54,099 nucleotides of DNA. Origin: JAGZEG01 sp963930185. GTDB taxonomy: Bacteria; Actinomycetota; Coriobacteriia; Coriobacteriales; UMGS124. Positions within the stretch are counted from its first letter, which is position 1. Each line of letters begins with the position of its first letter. The notes below the pieces were generated by a model that saw nothing but the letters and a program-made list of their open reading frames with translations, was not told where the DNA came from and searched no databases. A program made the translations under genes and the position numbers. Location of the stretch: contig CAWVLT010000051.1 of NCBI GenBank assembly GCA_963930185.1, positions 1 through 54,099 of the forward strand. The letters run 5' to 3'. Below are positions 1 to 8,433 of the stretch, in pieces.

Positions 1-24
1 CAGCAGGCCGCGACCGGCCTGCTG
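1..24. other. Intercistronic stem-loop upstream of oppB
   Basis: A perfect 10-bp inverted repeat (1-10 and 15-24) with a 4-nt loop lies 24 bases before the oppB start. No T-run follows it, so it is not a canonical terminator. Such hairpins between an upstream binding-protein gene and permease genes can stabilise or partly terminate the transcript. That the missing upstream gene is oppA is inference. Confidence 0.5.
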
Positions 25-48
25 AGGCGGGGCTCAGGAAGGAACCCC

Positions 49-966
49 ATGATTAAGTACATCGTCAAACGTGTACTGGCCGCGCTCGTGACCATATGGT
101 TCGTCATGACGGCTACGTTCTTCCTCATGCACGCCATCCCCGGCGACCCCTTCAACGCGGAGAAGCTCCCCGACCCGGAGCTGCGCGCGGCGATGTATGA
201 GAAGTACGGCCTGGACAAGCCCCTGTGGTACCAGTACATCAAAACCCTGGGAGACTACATCCAGGGCGACTTTGGCATCTCCTACCAGCAGCGCGGCCTC
301 ACCACCAACGAGATCATCGCCTCGGGCTTCCCCTACTCGCTGAGGATCGGCCTGTACGCGTCGATCATCGTCATCGTGATCGGCATCAGCTTCGGCCTTG
401 TCGCCGCGCTGCGAAAGAACAGGATAGTGGACCGCGTGCTCATGTTCCTCTCGACGCTGGGCGCCACCATCCCCACGTTCGTGTTCGCCACCCTGTTTTT
501 GTTCGTCTTCAGCCACCTTCTGGGCTGGGTGCCCACCTACGGCGTCAACAGCTGGAAGGGCTACATCGGCCCCTCAATCGTTCTGGCGCTGTTCTCCCTG
601 TCCTACGTCGTGCGCCTCATGCGCTCCTCGATGCTTGACGTGATGGGGCAGGACTACATCCGCACGGCGCGCGCCAAGGGCCTGCCCGAGTGGAAGGTCA
701 TCGGCAAGCACGGCATGCGCAACGCCCTGCTTCCTGTGGTCACCTACATCGGCTCCATGTTCGCCGCGCTCATCACGGGCTCGTTCGTCGTCGAGAAGGT
801 CTTCAGCGTGCCCGGCATAGGCAGTCTGTTCACCAACAGCGTCCTGAACCGCGACTACACCCTCATCATGGGCACCACCGTCTTCCTCGCCATCCTGGTG
901 GTTCTGTGCGTGCTGGTGATCGACATCCTGTACATGCTGATTGACCCCCGCATCAAGTTGGAGTAG
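49..966 (+). CDS. oppB: Oligopeptide ABC transporter permease OppB
   Basis: Inner-membrane permease subunit of a peptide (Opp/Dpp) ABC importer. The 305-residue protein has the family layout: a first membrane helix at residues 9-30, a periplasmic segment, then five further hydrophobic helices. The cytoplasmic EAA-type coupling loop is near residues 205-225 (RTARAKGLPEWKV), followed by NALLPV, and the end is DPRIKLE. The length is normal. A purine-rich Shine-Dalgarno sequence (36-43) precedes the ATG. The stop is only 3 bases before oppC, so the two are co-transcribed. The substrate class (peptides) is family knowledge; the exact peptide or nickel specificity cannot be read. Confidence 0.93.
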   Translation: MIKYIVKRVLAALVTIWFVMTATFFLMHAIPGDPFNAEKLPDPELRAAMYEKYGLDKPLWYQYIKTLGDYIQGDFGISYQQRGLTTNEIIASGFPYSLRIGLYASIIVIVIGISFGLVAALRKNRIVDRVLMFLSTLGATIPTFVFATLFLFVFSHLLGWVPTYGVNSWKGYIGPSIVLALFSLSYVVRLMRSSMLDVMGQDYIRTARAKGLPEWKVIGKHGMRNALLPVVTYIGSMFAALITGSFVVEKVFSVPGIGSLFTNSVLNRDYTLIMGTTVFLAILVVLCVLVIDILYMLIDPRIKLE

Positions 967-969
967 GCC

Positions 970-2307
970 ATGCAACACACAGAGACCTTAGAACCCACGC
1001 TGTGGGCACCCCTCTCGCGCGAGGAGAAGAACGCCGAGGCCATCGCACGCCCCACCACGACGTTCTGGCAGGATGCATGGCGGCGCCTGTGTCACAACAA
1101 GGTGGCCATGCTCTCGATGGTCGTCATCGCCCTCATCGCGCTCACCGCGATCTTCGTCCCGTTCTTCTGGCCGTACAGCTACGACGAGCAGAACCTGGAC
1201 ATGGTGAGCCTGCCGCCGACCTACGACTGCTACACGCTGGGCGACGGGCGTAACTACTACGTGACGCAGCAGTACTCCCTCATCGAGGTGGCTGACGACG
1301 GCACCCCCGTCCAGATGCTCGACCCGGGCCGCAGGGACACCATCAACCTGCAGAACCTCTACGAGGTCGACGGCAAGGTGCTCGCCCTGTCATACGGCGC
1401 CTATCGCGCGGCGCTGACCGAGTACCAGGCCCTGGAGACGCAGGCCCAGCAGAGCGGCACCGACACGGTCAACGTGGCCGACGCGGCCTACCTGCAGCAG
1501 TACTTCGCCGACGATCCCGACACCACGCAGGTCAGCCTCGAGCGCGCCTACAGCATCCTGGAAAACGACGTGCAGAAGGTCACGCTGACCTACGACGGCG
1601 AGCCTGTCACCGACACGGTGCACCTGCGCAACAAGTCCTACATCTTCGGCACCGACGGCCTGGGGCGCGACCTGTTCATCCGCGTGGTGTACGGCGGCCG
1701 CATCTCGCTGCTCGTCGGCCTGCTTGCGGCCGTCCTGAACTTCGTGGTGGGCGTCACCTACGGCAGCATCGCCGGCCTGGCTGGCGGCAAGGTCGACCTG
1801 GTCATGATGCGCATCGTGGACGCGCTCGACTCCATACCCACGACGCTGTACGTCATCCTCATCATGGTGATCGTGGGATCGGGCCTTCTGCCCATCATCC
1901 TCGCGCTCGGCTTCACCATGTGGCTGCGCATGGCGCGCATCGTCCGCGGCCAGGTGCTCACGCTCAAGAGCCAGGAGTTTGTCAAGGCGTCCACCATCAT
2001 GGGGGCCGGCAAGCTGCGCATCATGGTGCGCGACCTCGTCCCCAACATGATCGGCCCCATCATGGTCGCCGTCTCCATGCAGATCCCCGGCGCCATATTC
2101 GAGGAGGCGTTCCTGAGCTTCATCGGCCTGGGCGTCTCCGCGCCGCAGGCCTCGTGGGGCACGCTGTGCAACGACGCCCTTGCAGGCCTGTACGTCTACC
2201 CGTACCAGATGTTCATCCCCGCGATCGCGATCTCCATCACCATCCTGTCGCTTAACCTCCTCAGTGACGGGCTTCGTGACGCGCTCGACCCCAAGCAGAA
2301 GGATTAG
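970..2307 (+). CDS. oppC: Oligopeptide ABC transporter permease OppC with large extracytoplasmic insert
   Basis: Second permease subunit of the peptide importer. Residues 46-67 form the first membrane helix, and the conserved FGTDGLGRDLF entry to the permease domain begins near residue 216. The EAA loop (EFVKASTIMGAGKLRI) and the final LLSDGLRDALDPK are typical. The protein is 445 residues, whereas OppC/DppC is usually about 280-320. The excess lies between helix 1 and the permease domain, about residues 82-213, and should face outside the membrane. The insert is hydrophilic, rich in Asp, Gln and Tyr, and not recognised as a known domain. The reading frame is continuous and GC-rich throughout, so it is not a sequencing frameshift. 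Confidence 0.92.
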   Translation: MQHTETLEPTLWAPLSREEKNAEAIARPTTTFWQDAWRRLCHNKVAMLSMVVIALIALTAIFVPFFWPYSYDEQNLDMVSLPPTYDCYTLGDGRNYYVTQQYSLIEVADDGTPVQMLDPGRRDTINLQNLYEVDGKVLALSYGAYRAALTEYQALETQAQQSGTDTVNVADAAYLQQYFADDPDTTQVSLERAYSILENDVQKVTLTYDGEPVTDTVHLRNKSYIFGTDGLGRDLFIRVVYGGRISLLVGLLAAVLNFVVGVTYGSIAGLAGGKVDLVMMRIVDALDSIPTTLYVILIMVIVGSGLLPIILALGFTMWLRMARIVRGQVLTLKSQEFVKASTIMGAGKLRIMVRDLVPNMIGPIMVAVSMQIPGAIFEEAFLSFIGLGVSAPQASWGTLCNDALAGLYVYPYQMFIPAIAISITILSLNLLSDGLRDALDPKQKD

Positions 2308-2317
2308 GTGAGCGACG

Positions 2318-3362
2318 ATGACGAGCCAAACCAACATGGCCAACACGGCGCCGCTGCTCGAGGTGCGCAACCTGCGCACGTCGTTCTTCACCCACCAGGG
2401 CGAGGTCAAGGCGATCCGCGACGTGAGCTTCTCGGTCGCCGAGGGCGAGATCGTGGGCATCGTGGGCGAGTCCGGCAGCGGCAAGAGCGTGACGTCCCTG
2501 TCGATCATGCGCCTTCTGCAGTCGCCCGGCAAGGTGGTGGGGGGAGACATCCTCTTCAGGGGCGAGAGCCTGCTGTCCAAGCGCCCCAAGGAGATGCGCT
2601 GCATCCGCGGTGAGGAGATCGCCATGATCTTCCAGGATCCCATGACCTCGCTCAACCCGCTTTACACCGTGGGCAACCAGATCGTCGAGACCATCCAGGA
2701 ACACCAGAGCCTGACCAAGTCGCAAGCCCAAGAGCATGCCGTCGAGATGCTCAGGATGGTGGGCATCCCCAGCCCCGAGGAGCGGATGAAGAGCTATCCC
2801 CACGAGTTCTCGGGCGGCATGCGCCAGCGCGCGATGATCGCCATGGCGCTCTCGTGCCACCCGCGGCTGCTCATCGCCGACGAGCCCACCACGGCCCTGG
2901 ACGTGACGGTGCAGGCCCAGGTGCTCGAGCTCATCAAGCAGCTCAACCGCGAGATGGGCATGTCCACCATCCTCATCACCCATGACCTCGCATGCGTGGC
3001 GAGCACATGCTCGCGCGTGCTGGTGATGTACGGCGGGCAGCTCATGGAGATGGGCGCCGACACCGACGTCTTCTACAGCCCGCGCCATCCCTACACGATG
3101 GGCCTGCTCAACTCCATCCCGCGTCGCTCGGTCGAGGCGGGGCGGCACCGGCTCGTCCCCATCCAGGGCACGCCGCCCGACCTGCTCAACCCGCCGACCG
3201 GCTGCCCGTTCTACCCGCGCTGCCCCTTCGCCATGAAGATATGCAGCCAGCAGGAGAGCCCGTACTTCGAGGTAGGGGAGGGGCATCAGGCAAAGTGCTG
3301 GCTCTGTCACCCGGACGCGCCCAACGTGGAGCGCTACGAGGCCCTGAAGGGGGGTATCAAGA

Positions 3363-3370
<8 letters not shown>
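2318..3370 (+). CDS. oppD: Oligopeptide ABC transporter ATPase OppD
   Basis: Cytoplasmic ATPase subunit driving peptide import. Walker A GESGSGKS is at residues 50-57, the ABC signature reads SGGMRQR, and Walker B reads LLIADEPTTALDV. The C-terminal oligopeptide-transporter extension carries a cysteine cluster (CPFYPRCPFAMKIC and a later CW). In some DppD/OppD proteins such a cluster binds a [4Fe-4S] centre. It starts 10 bases after oppC with a Shine-Dalgarno AGGTGAG. Its last 8 bases overlap oppF, consistent with translational coupling. Length (350) is normal. Confidence 0.95.
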
Positions 3371-4388
<1,018 letters not shown>

Positions 4389-4400
4389 GTCACACGTCGA

Positions 4401-4430
4401 CGCCCCCGCCCGCCAGCGCGTGCGGGGGCG
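4401..4430 (+). terminator. GC-rich inverted repeat after oppF
   Basis: Perfect 9-bp arms at 4401-4409 and 4422-4430 enclose a 12-nt loop, 12 bases after the oppF stop. There is no T-tract, so full termination is doubtful. It may attenuate or bound the transcript between the transporter and the downstream catabolic genes. A TATACT hexamer at 4437-4442 could be a -10 box, but no convincing -35 is seen. Confidence 0.35.
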
Positions 4431-4475
4431 CTGCCATATACTCGCATCACACGTCTCCCCGAGGAAAGGATGGCC

Positions 4476-5552
4476 ATGACCCTACCCGACTTTGCCGCGA
4501 TCGATCGGGTGCAGGAGCTTCTGCGCGCCATGCCGCGCGTGAGCCTGGGGTTCTACCCCACGCCCCTGCACCATCTGGACACGCTCTCCCGCGAGCTGGG
4601 CGTCGACATATACCTCAAGCGTGACGACCTCTCGGGCATGAGCACCTTCGGGGGGAACAAGATCCGCAAGCTCGAGTACCTGCTCGGCGACGCCCGCGCC
4701 CAGGGGGCCGACACGGTCTTCACCTATGGCGCCACCCAGTCCAACCACGCGATGCAGACGGTCGCCGCCGCATGCAAGTGCGGGATGCACCCCATCCTCT
4801 ACCTGGTGAGCGTCGTGGAGCCGGACAAGGACACCCTGCGGGCCAACCTCTTGCTCGACTACATCTACGGCGCCGAGGTCCACGTGGTGCCGTTCTTGCC
4901 CGGAGAGGTCGAGGAGGACGCCGAGGCGCGCTCCTACGTCATGGGGGAGGAGCACGCCCAGCGCCTGCGCGCCGAGGGCAGGGTGCCCTACGTCGTCCCC
5001 ATGGGCGGCGCGAGCGCCGTCGGCTCGGTGGGCTTCGTCAACGGCATGGTCGAGCTCGCCCGGCAGTGCGCCGAGATGGGCATCTGCCCCTCGCACGTGT
5101 TCCACGCGAGCGGCACGGGCGGCACGCTGGCGGGCCTTGCCGCCGGGCGTGCGCTGCTTGGATGGGACGTCGACATCACCTCCGTCGCCGTCAGCCCCAA
5201 GGACGAGGGCTACGAAGGCAGGACGGCCGACCTCGCCAACGCCGCGCTGGCGCTTCTCGGCGCAGGCGAAAAGGCCGCCGTCTCGGCCGGCGACCTGCAC
5301 GTCGATCGCGACTACTACGCGCCCGGCTACGAGATCCCCAACAAGGCGGGCAACGACGCCATCCGACGCCTGGCGCGCACCGAGGGCGTCCTGACCGACC
5401 CCGTCTACTCGGGCAAGGGCTTCGCAGGGCTCATCGACCACATCGAGCGCGGCGTCGTCCCCCAGGGCTCGAGCGTCGTGTTCTGGCACACGGGAGGCGC
5501 CACGGCCATCTTCTCGGAGCCGCAGATCATCGGCGACCTCGCCCAGGCCTAG
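4476..5552 (+). CDS. PLP-dependent D-cysteine desulfhydrase / ACC deaminase family enzyme
   Basis: Fold-type II PLP enzyme of the D-cysteine desulfhydrase/1-aminocyclopropane-1-carboxylate deaminase family; D-cysteine desulfhydrase yields pyruvate, ammonia and sulfide. The PLP lysine is K62 in GGNKIRK, preceded by LKRDDLSGMSTFGGN. The phosphate-binding glycine loop is ASGTGGTLAG, and SGKGFAGL near the end is typical. Length is 358 residues. An ATG at 4470 touches the GAGGAAAGG ribosome-binding site, while the ATG at 4476 is spaced correctly, so 4476 is preferred. Sitting behind an Opp transporter and before peptidase-like genes, it probably degrades an amino acid released from imported peptides. 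The two family activities cannot be separated by eye. Confidence 0.85.
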   Translation: MTLPDFAAIDRVQELLRAMPRVSLGFYPTPLHHLDTLSRELGVDIYLKRDDLSGMSTFGGNKIRKLEYLLGDARAQGADTVFTYGATQSNHAMQTVAAACKCGMHPILYLVSVVEPDKDTLRANLLLDYIYGAEVHVVPFLPGEVEEDAEARSYVMGEEHAQRLRAEGRVPYVVPMGGASAVGSVGFVNGMVELARQCAEMGICPSHVFHASGTGGTLAGLAAGRALLGWDVDITSVAVSPKDEGYEGRTADLANAALALLGAGEKAAVSAGDLHVDRDYYAPGYEIPNKAGNDAIRRLARTEGVLTDPVYSGKGFAGLIDHIERGVVPQGSSVVFWHTGGATAIFSEPQIIGDLAQA

Positions 5553-5643
5553 CCCGGGCCGCATGGCGCACGGGGAGGCGGCCATGTACGTCTTCGACCC
5601 CAAACGCACGGGTCCTACAGCACAGAAGGAGGTACCGCTAGCC

Positions 5644-7098
5644 ATGGAGTGGGGATATCCTTGTCCGGCCACGGCCGCAGGCGCGCAGGCGCAGGGGCGC
5701 AGCCCCAGCAGGTGGTTCGAGCACCTCAACGACGGCCTGCCACCGCAGATCGCCCGCCTCAAGGAGCAGGGGAGCCTTGCGCATGCCATCGAGCTGATCG
5801 ACGACATGCTCGCCAAAGGCACGCTGCCCGAGCTCGCCGAGAAGCTGCTCGTGGAGCGCTATCGCATGGAGCGCCTGCCGCGCGTCTACACGCACACGTG
5901 CGAGGAGGCGCTGGCGCTCGTGCGCGCCGAGTGGCCTGAGTTCACGATGGAGGACCTCGACAGGCTCATCGACGGCGGGCGCATCGACTGGCGTTTCATC
6001 GAGGGGCGCCAGATGCTGATCAGCGACTTCGTCGACTCGATCCGCATCTATCACGACGAGGTTCCCGGCCTTGCCGCCAACCCGGTCGCAAACCTTGAGG
6101 CGCGCGACGCGATGTTCGACGAGATGGAGCGCACGGGGCGCGCCTCGCGCCTCATCACCCTTCGCGCAACGCTCGCCGCCGACGACCCCCAGCTCAAAGA
6201 CGCTCTCACGGGCGCGCACGTGCGCTGCTGGCTACCGCTGCCCCGCGCCTGCGAGCTGCAGAGCGACATTTGCGTGCTCTCCTCGACGCCCGGCGTGACC
6301 GTGGCGGACGAGTCCTCGCTGGCGCGCACGGCGTACTGGGAGGGCGAGGGGCTCTCCTCGTGCGAGATAACCTACCAGTACCGCATCGACGCCCCCTGGC
6401 GCGACATTGACGAGCTCGCCCGCCGCGAGGCCGCCGTCGACGAGCGCGAGATCGCACGCGCCCTGGAGGCGCCCGAGCTCGCAGCGTACCTGGGGGAGCG
6501 CCAGCCCCACATCGCCTTCACGCCATACCTGCGCTCGCTGGCCGCGCGCATCGTGGCGCAGGCCGGCGCGAGCAGGCCCATCGCAAAGGCGCGAGCCATC
6601 TACGACTGGATCACGACCAACGTCGACTACCGCTACCAGCCGCCCTATGCGCTTCTGGACTGCATCCCGCAGATGACGGCCACCGGCCTGCGCGCCGACT
6701 GCGGCGTGTTCGCGCTCACGTTCGTGACGCTGTGCCGCATCGTGGGCGTCCCGGCACGCTGGCAAAGCGGCCTGTACGTGCAGCCCAACGAGGCCAGCGG
6801 CCATGACTGGGCGCAGTTCTACTCGCCCGAGGCCGGCTGGCTGTGGGCCGACTGCTCCTTTGGCTCGGCCGGCAGGCGCACCGCCGACGCACGCAAGCGC
6901 GCCCACTACTTTGGCAACCTCGACGCCTGGCGCATGGTCGCCAACGGCGACGTCTTCGAGCCGCTCTGCCCGCCGTTTGACGGCATGCGCGACGACCCGT
7001 TCGACAACCAGCGCGGCGAGATGAGCGTGGACGGGGTCGGCGTCGCCTCCGACGCGCTGCTGCGGCCCGTCGAGGTCCTGGAGATGAAGGAGGTCTAA
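5644..7098 (+). CDS. Transglutaminase-like domain protein
   Basis: The C-terminal half carries a transglutaminase/protease-like papain fold. The predicted triad is Cys353 (RADCGVFA), His387 (SGHDWAQFY) and Asp403 (LWADCSFG). The N-terminal 300 residues are not recognised and are charged and largely helical. No signal peptide or membrane segment is visible, so it is likely cytoplasmic. In-frame upstream ATGs at 5563 and 5584 exist, but an AAGGAGGT Shine-Dalgarno at 5626-5633 stands 10 bases before the 5644 ATG, and codons just upstream lose their GC bias. It is 4 bases from the dipeptidase gene, so the two are co-expressed. A protease or amidase acting on imported peptides is possible but unproved. 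Confidence 0.8.
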   Translation: MEWGYPCPATAAGAQAQGRSPSRWFEHLNDGLPPQIARLKEQGSLAHAIELIDDMLAKGTLPELAEKLLVERYRMERLPRVYTHTCEEALALVRAEWPEFTMEDLDRLIDGGRIDWRFIEGRQMLISDFVDSIRIYHDEVPGLAANPVANLEARDAMFDEMERTGRASRLITLRATLAADDPQLKDALTGAHVRCWLPLPRACELQSDICVLSSTPGVTVADESSLARTAYWEGEGLSSCEITYQYRIDAPWRDIDELARREAAVDEREIARALEAPELAAYLGERQPHIAFTPYLRSLAARIVAQAGASRPIAKARAIYDWITTNVDYRYQPPYALLDCIPQMTATGLRADCGVFALTFVTLCRIVGVPARWQSGLYVQPNEASGHDWAQFYSPEAGWLWADCSFGSAGRRTADARKRAHYFGNLDAWRMVANGDVFEPLCPPFDGMRDDPFDNQRGEMSVDGVGVASDALLRPVEVLEMKEV

Positions 7099-7102
7099 AG
7101 GC

Positions 7103-8158
7103 ATGGCATCCGAACTTGAAGGGGAGCTTTCCGGCCACGGCGGCGACGGAGCGGCCCCATGCCCACGCGTGTTCGACCTGCACTGCGACACCATAGACTC
7201 GCTGTGCATGCGTGACCACGAGCCCTACGTAAGCGAGATCGCCGAGCAGGCCAAGCGCGGCATCGACACGAGCGGGACGCTGCTTGAGAACGGCGGCGCG
7301 CTGGATCTCGCGCGCATGGCCGCCTACCGGTGGTGCCAGTGCTTCGCCGTGTGGGTGCCCGACATCTACGACCCCGCCGGCGCCCGCGCCTTCTACCGCA
7401 AGGCGCGCGACTGGTTCAAGGGCCAGCTCGCCGAGCATGCCGAGCGCGTCGCGCAGATCCGCGACGCCCGCGATATCGAGGGCGTGCTGGAGTCGGGCAG
7501 GACGGCCGCCATGCTCACGATCGAGAACGCCTCGCTTCTGGGCGGCGAGCTGGGCATCATCGACGAGCTGGTCGCTGACGGCGTCAAGATGATCACGCTC
7601 ACCTGGAACGCGAAGAACCCCCTAGCCAGCGGCAAGGAGTCCCATGACGGCATGAGCGACTTCGGTCGCGATGCCGTGCGCGCCATGGAGGACGCCGGGA
7701 TCGTGGTGGACGTCTCGCACCTCAATGACGAGGGCTTCTCCGACCTGCTCCAGGTGGCGCGCAGGCCGTTCGTGGCCTCGCACTCCAACGCCCGCAGCGT
7801 CTGCAACGTTGCGCGCAACCTCACCGACGACGAGTTCCGCGCGATCCGCGACGCCGGTGGCGTGGTGGGCATCAACTACTACTGCGGCTTCGTCACCGAG
7901 CGGGACTGCTCGGCGACGGGCGAGGCCACCTTCGACGAGCTGGCCGCCCACGTCGAGCACTTTCTCGACCTCGGGGGAGAGGGCACGATCTGCCTGGGCA
8001 GCGACTACGACGGCTCCGACGTGCCCGCGTGGCTCGACGGCTGCCAGAAGGTCGCCGACTTCCGCACGAGGATAGCCGCGCGCTTCGGCGAGGAGATCGC
8101 CGAGAGGATGTTCTTCACCAACGCGCACGACTTCTTCGTGAGGTACGAGCAGGCGTAG
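7103..8158 (+). CDS. Membrane dipeptidase family (M19) zinc dipeptidase
   Basis: Member of peptidase family M19 (renal dipeptidase-like), binuclear zinc enzymes that cleave dipeptides, often with a D-residue tolerated at the C-terminal side. Metal ligands are visible as FDLHCDT (His27, Asp29), a Glu in MLTIENAS, and histidines in VDVSHLND and VASHSNARSV. The LGSDYDGSD segment near the C-terminus is typical. Length (351) is normal and there is no leader peptide. The start lies 4 bases after the transglutaminase-like gene, with the ribosome-binding site AAGGAGGT inside that gene. It is the last gene of the peptide-utilisation cluster and is followed by a strong hairpin. Confidence 0.92.
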   Translation: MASELEGELSGHGGDGAAPCPRVFDLHCDTIDSLCMRDHEPYVSEIAEQAKRGIDTSGTLLENGGALDLARMAAYRWCQCFAVWVPDIYDPAGARAFYRKARDWFKGQLAEHAERVAQIRDARDIEGVLESGRTAAMLTIENASLLGGELGIIDELVADGVKMITLTWNAKNPLASGKESHDGMSDFGRDAVRAMEDAGIVVDVSHLNDEGFSDLLQVARRPFVASHSNARSVCNVARNLTDDEFRAIRDAGGVVGINYYCGFVTERDCSATGEATFDELAAHVEHFLDLGGEGTICLGSDYDGSDVPAWLDGCQKVADFRTRIAARFGEEIAERMFFTNAHDFFVRYEQA

Positions 8159-8162
8159 CGCG

Positions 8163-8236
8163 TCAGTCCATCTTGGCGGCGTCCACCATGTCGATGAGCT
8201 CCTGCTTGGAATGCACGCCGAGCTTTGCGTAGACGA
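8163..8236 (-). pseudogene. 3' remnant of a LuxR-family regulator gene
   Basis: The minus strand encodes about 23 residues ending in TGA (8163-8165) that read VYAKLGVHSKQELIDMVDAA. This matches the last helix of LuxR/FixJ-type helix-turn-helix domains. Homology stops abruptly at about 8237, where the terminator hairpin begins, so the rest of the gene is missing. LuxR-type regulators are very numerous in Coriobacteriia. The fragment implies a deletion or insertion between the peptide cluster and the accessory region. Confidence 0.6.
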
Positions 8237-8242
8237 CTAGCA

Positions 8243-8282
8243 GCAAAGCCCGGGCTTGCCAGTTCGCAGGCCCGGGCTTTGC
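8243..8282. terminator. Strong stem-loop terminator after the dipeptidase gene
   Basis: Perfect 13-bp inverted repeat (8243-8255 and 8270-8282) with a 14-nt loop. The arms begin and end with A/T-containing ends flanking a GC core, the usual look of a bidirectional Rho-independent terminator. It can end the plus-strand peptide cluster, and possibly the minus-strand gene ending at 8434. Confidence 0.75.
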
Positions 8283-8433
8283 GCATTCCGAATCGATTGG
8301 CAGTTCACGGGCATAGCGACAAACACGGCGCATAATAAGGTTACTTTACATAAGATATATTATCGGAACTATATAGGGGGAGCTACTGCTGACTTCACGC
8401 ATGAGCCAACGCCGTTATGCAACGCATAGGCGG
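8283..8433. other. AT-rich intergenic segment without a gene
   Basis: Bases 8283-8433 carry no plausible coding sequence. The stretch 8325-8380 is unusually AT-rich for this window. A TTTACA at 8345-8350 and a TATATA at 8370-8375 could form a weak plus-strand promoter with a long 19-base spacer. No gene follows that promoter on the plus strand, so its relevance is doubtful. Confidence 0.3.

Noticed and set aside
4437..4442. TATACT as a promoter -10 for the PLP enzyme gene
   Set aside because: No acceptable -35 at 16-18 bases upstream; the preceding DNA is the GC-rich hairpin.
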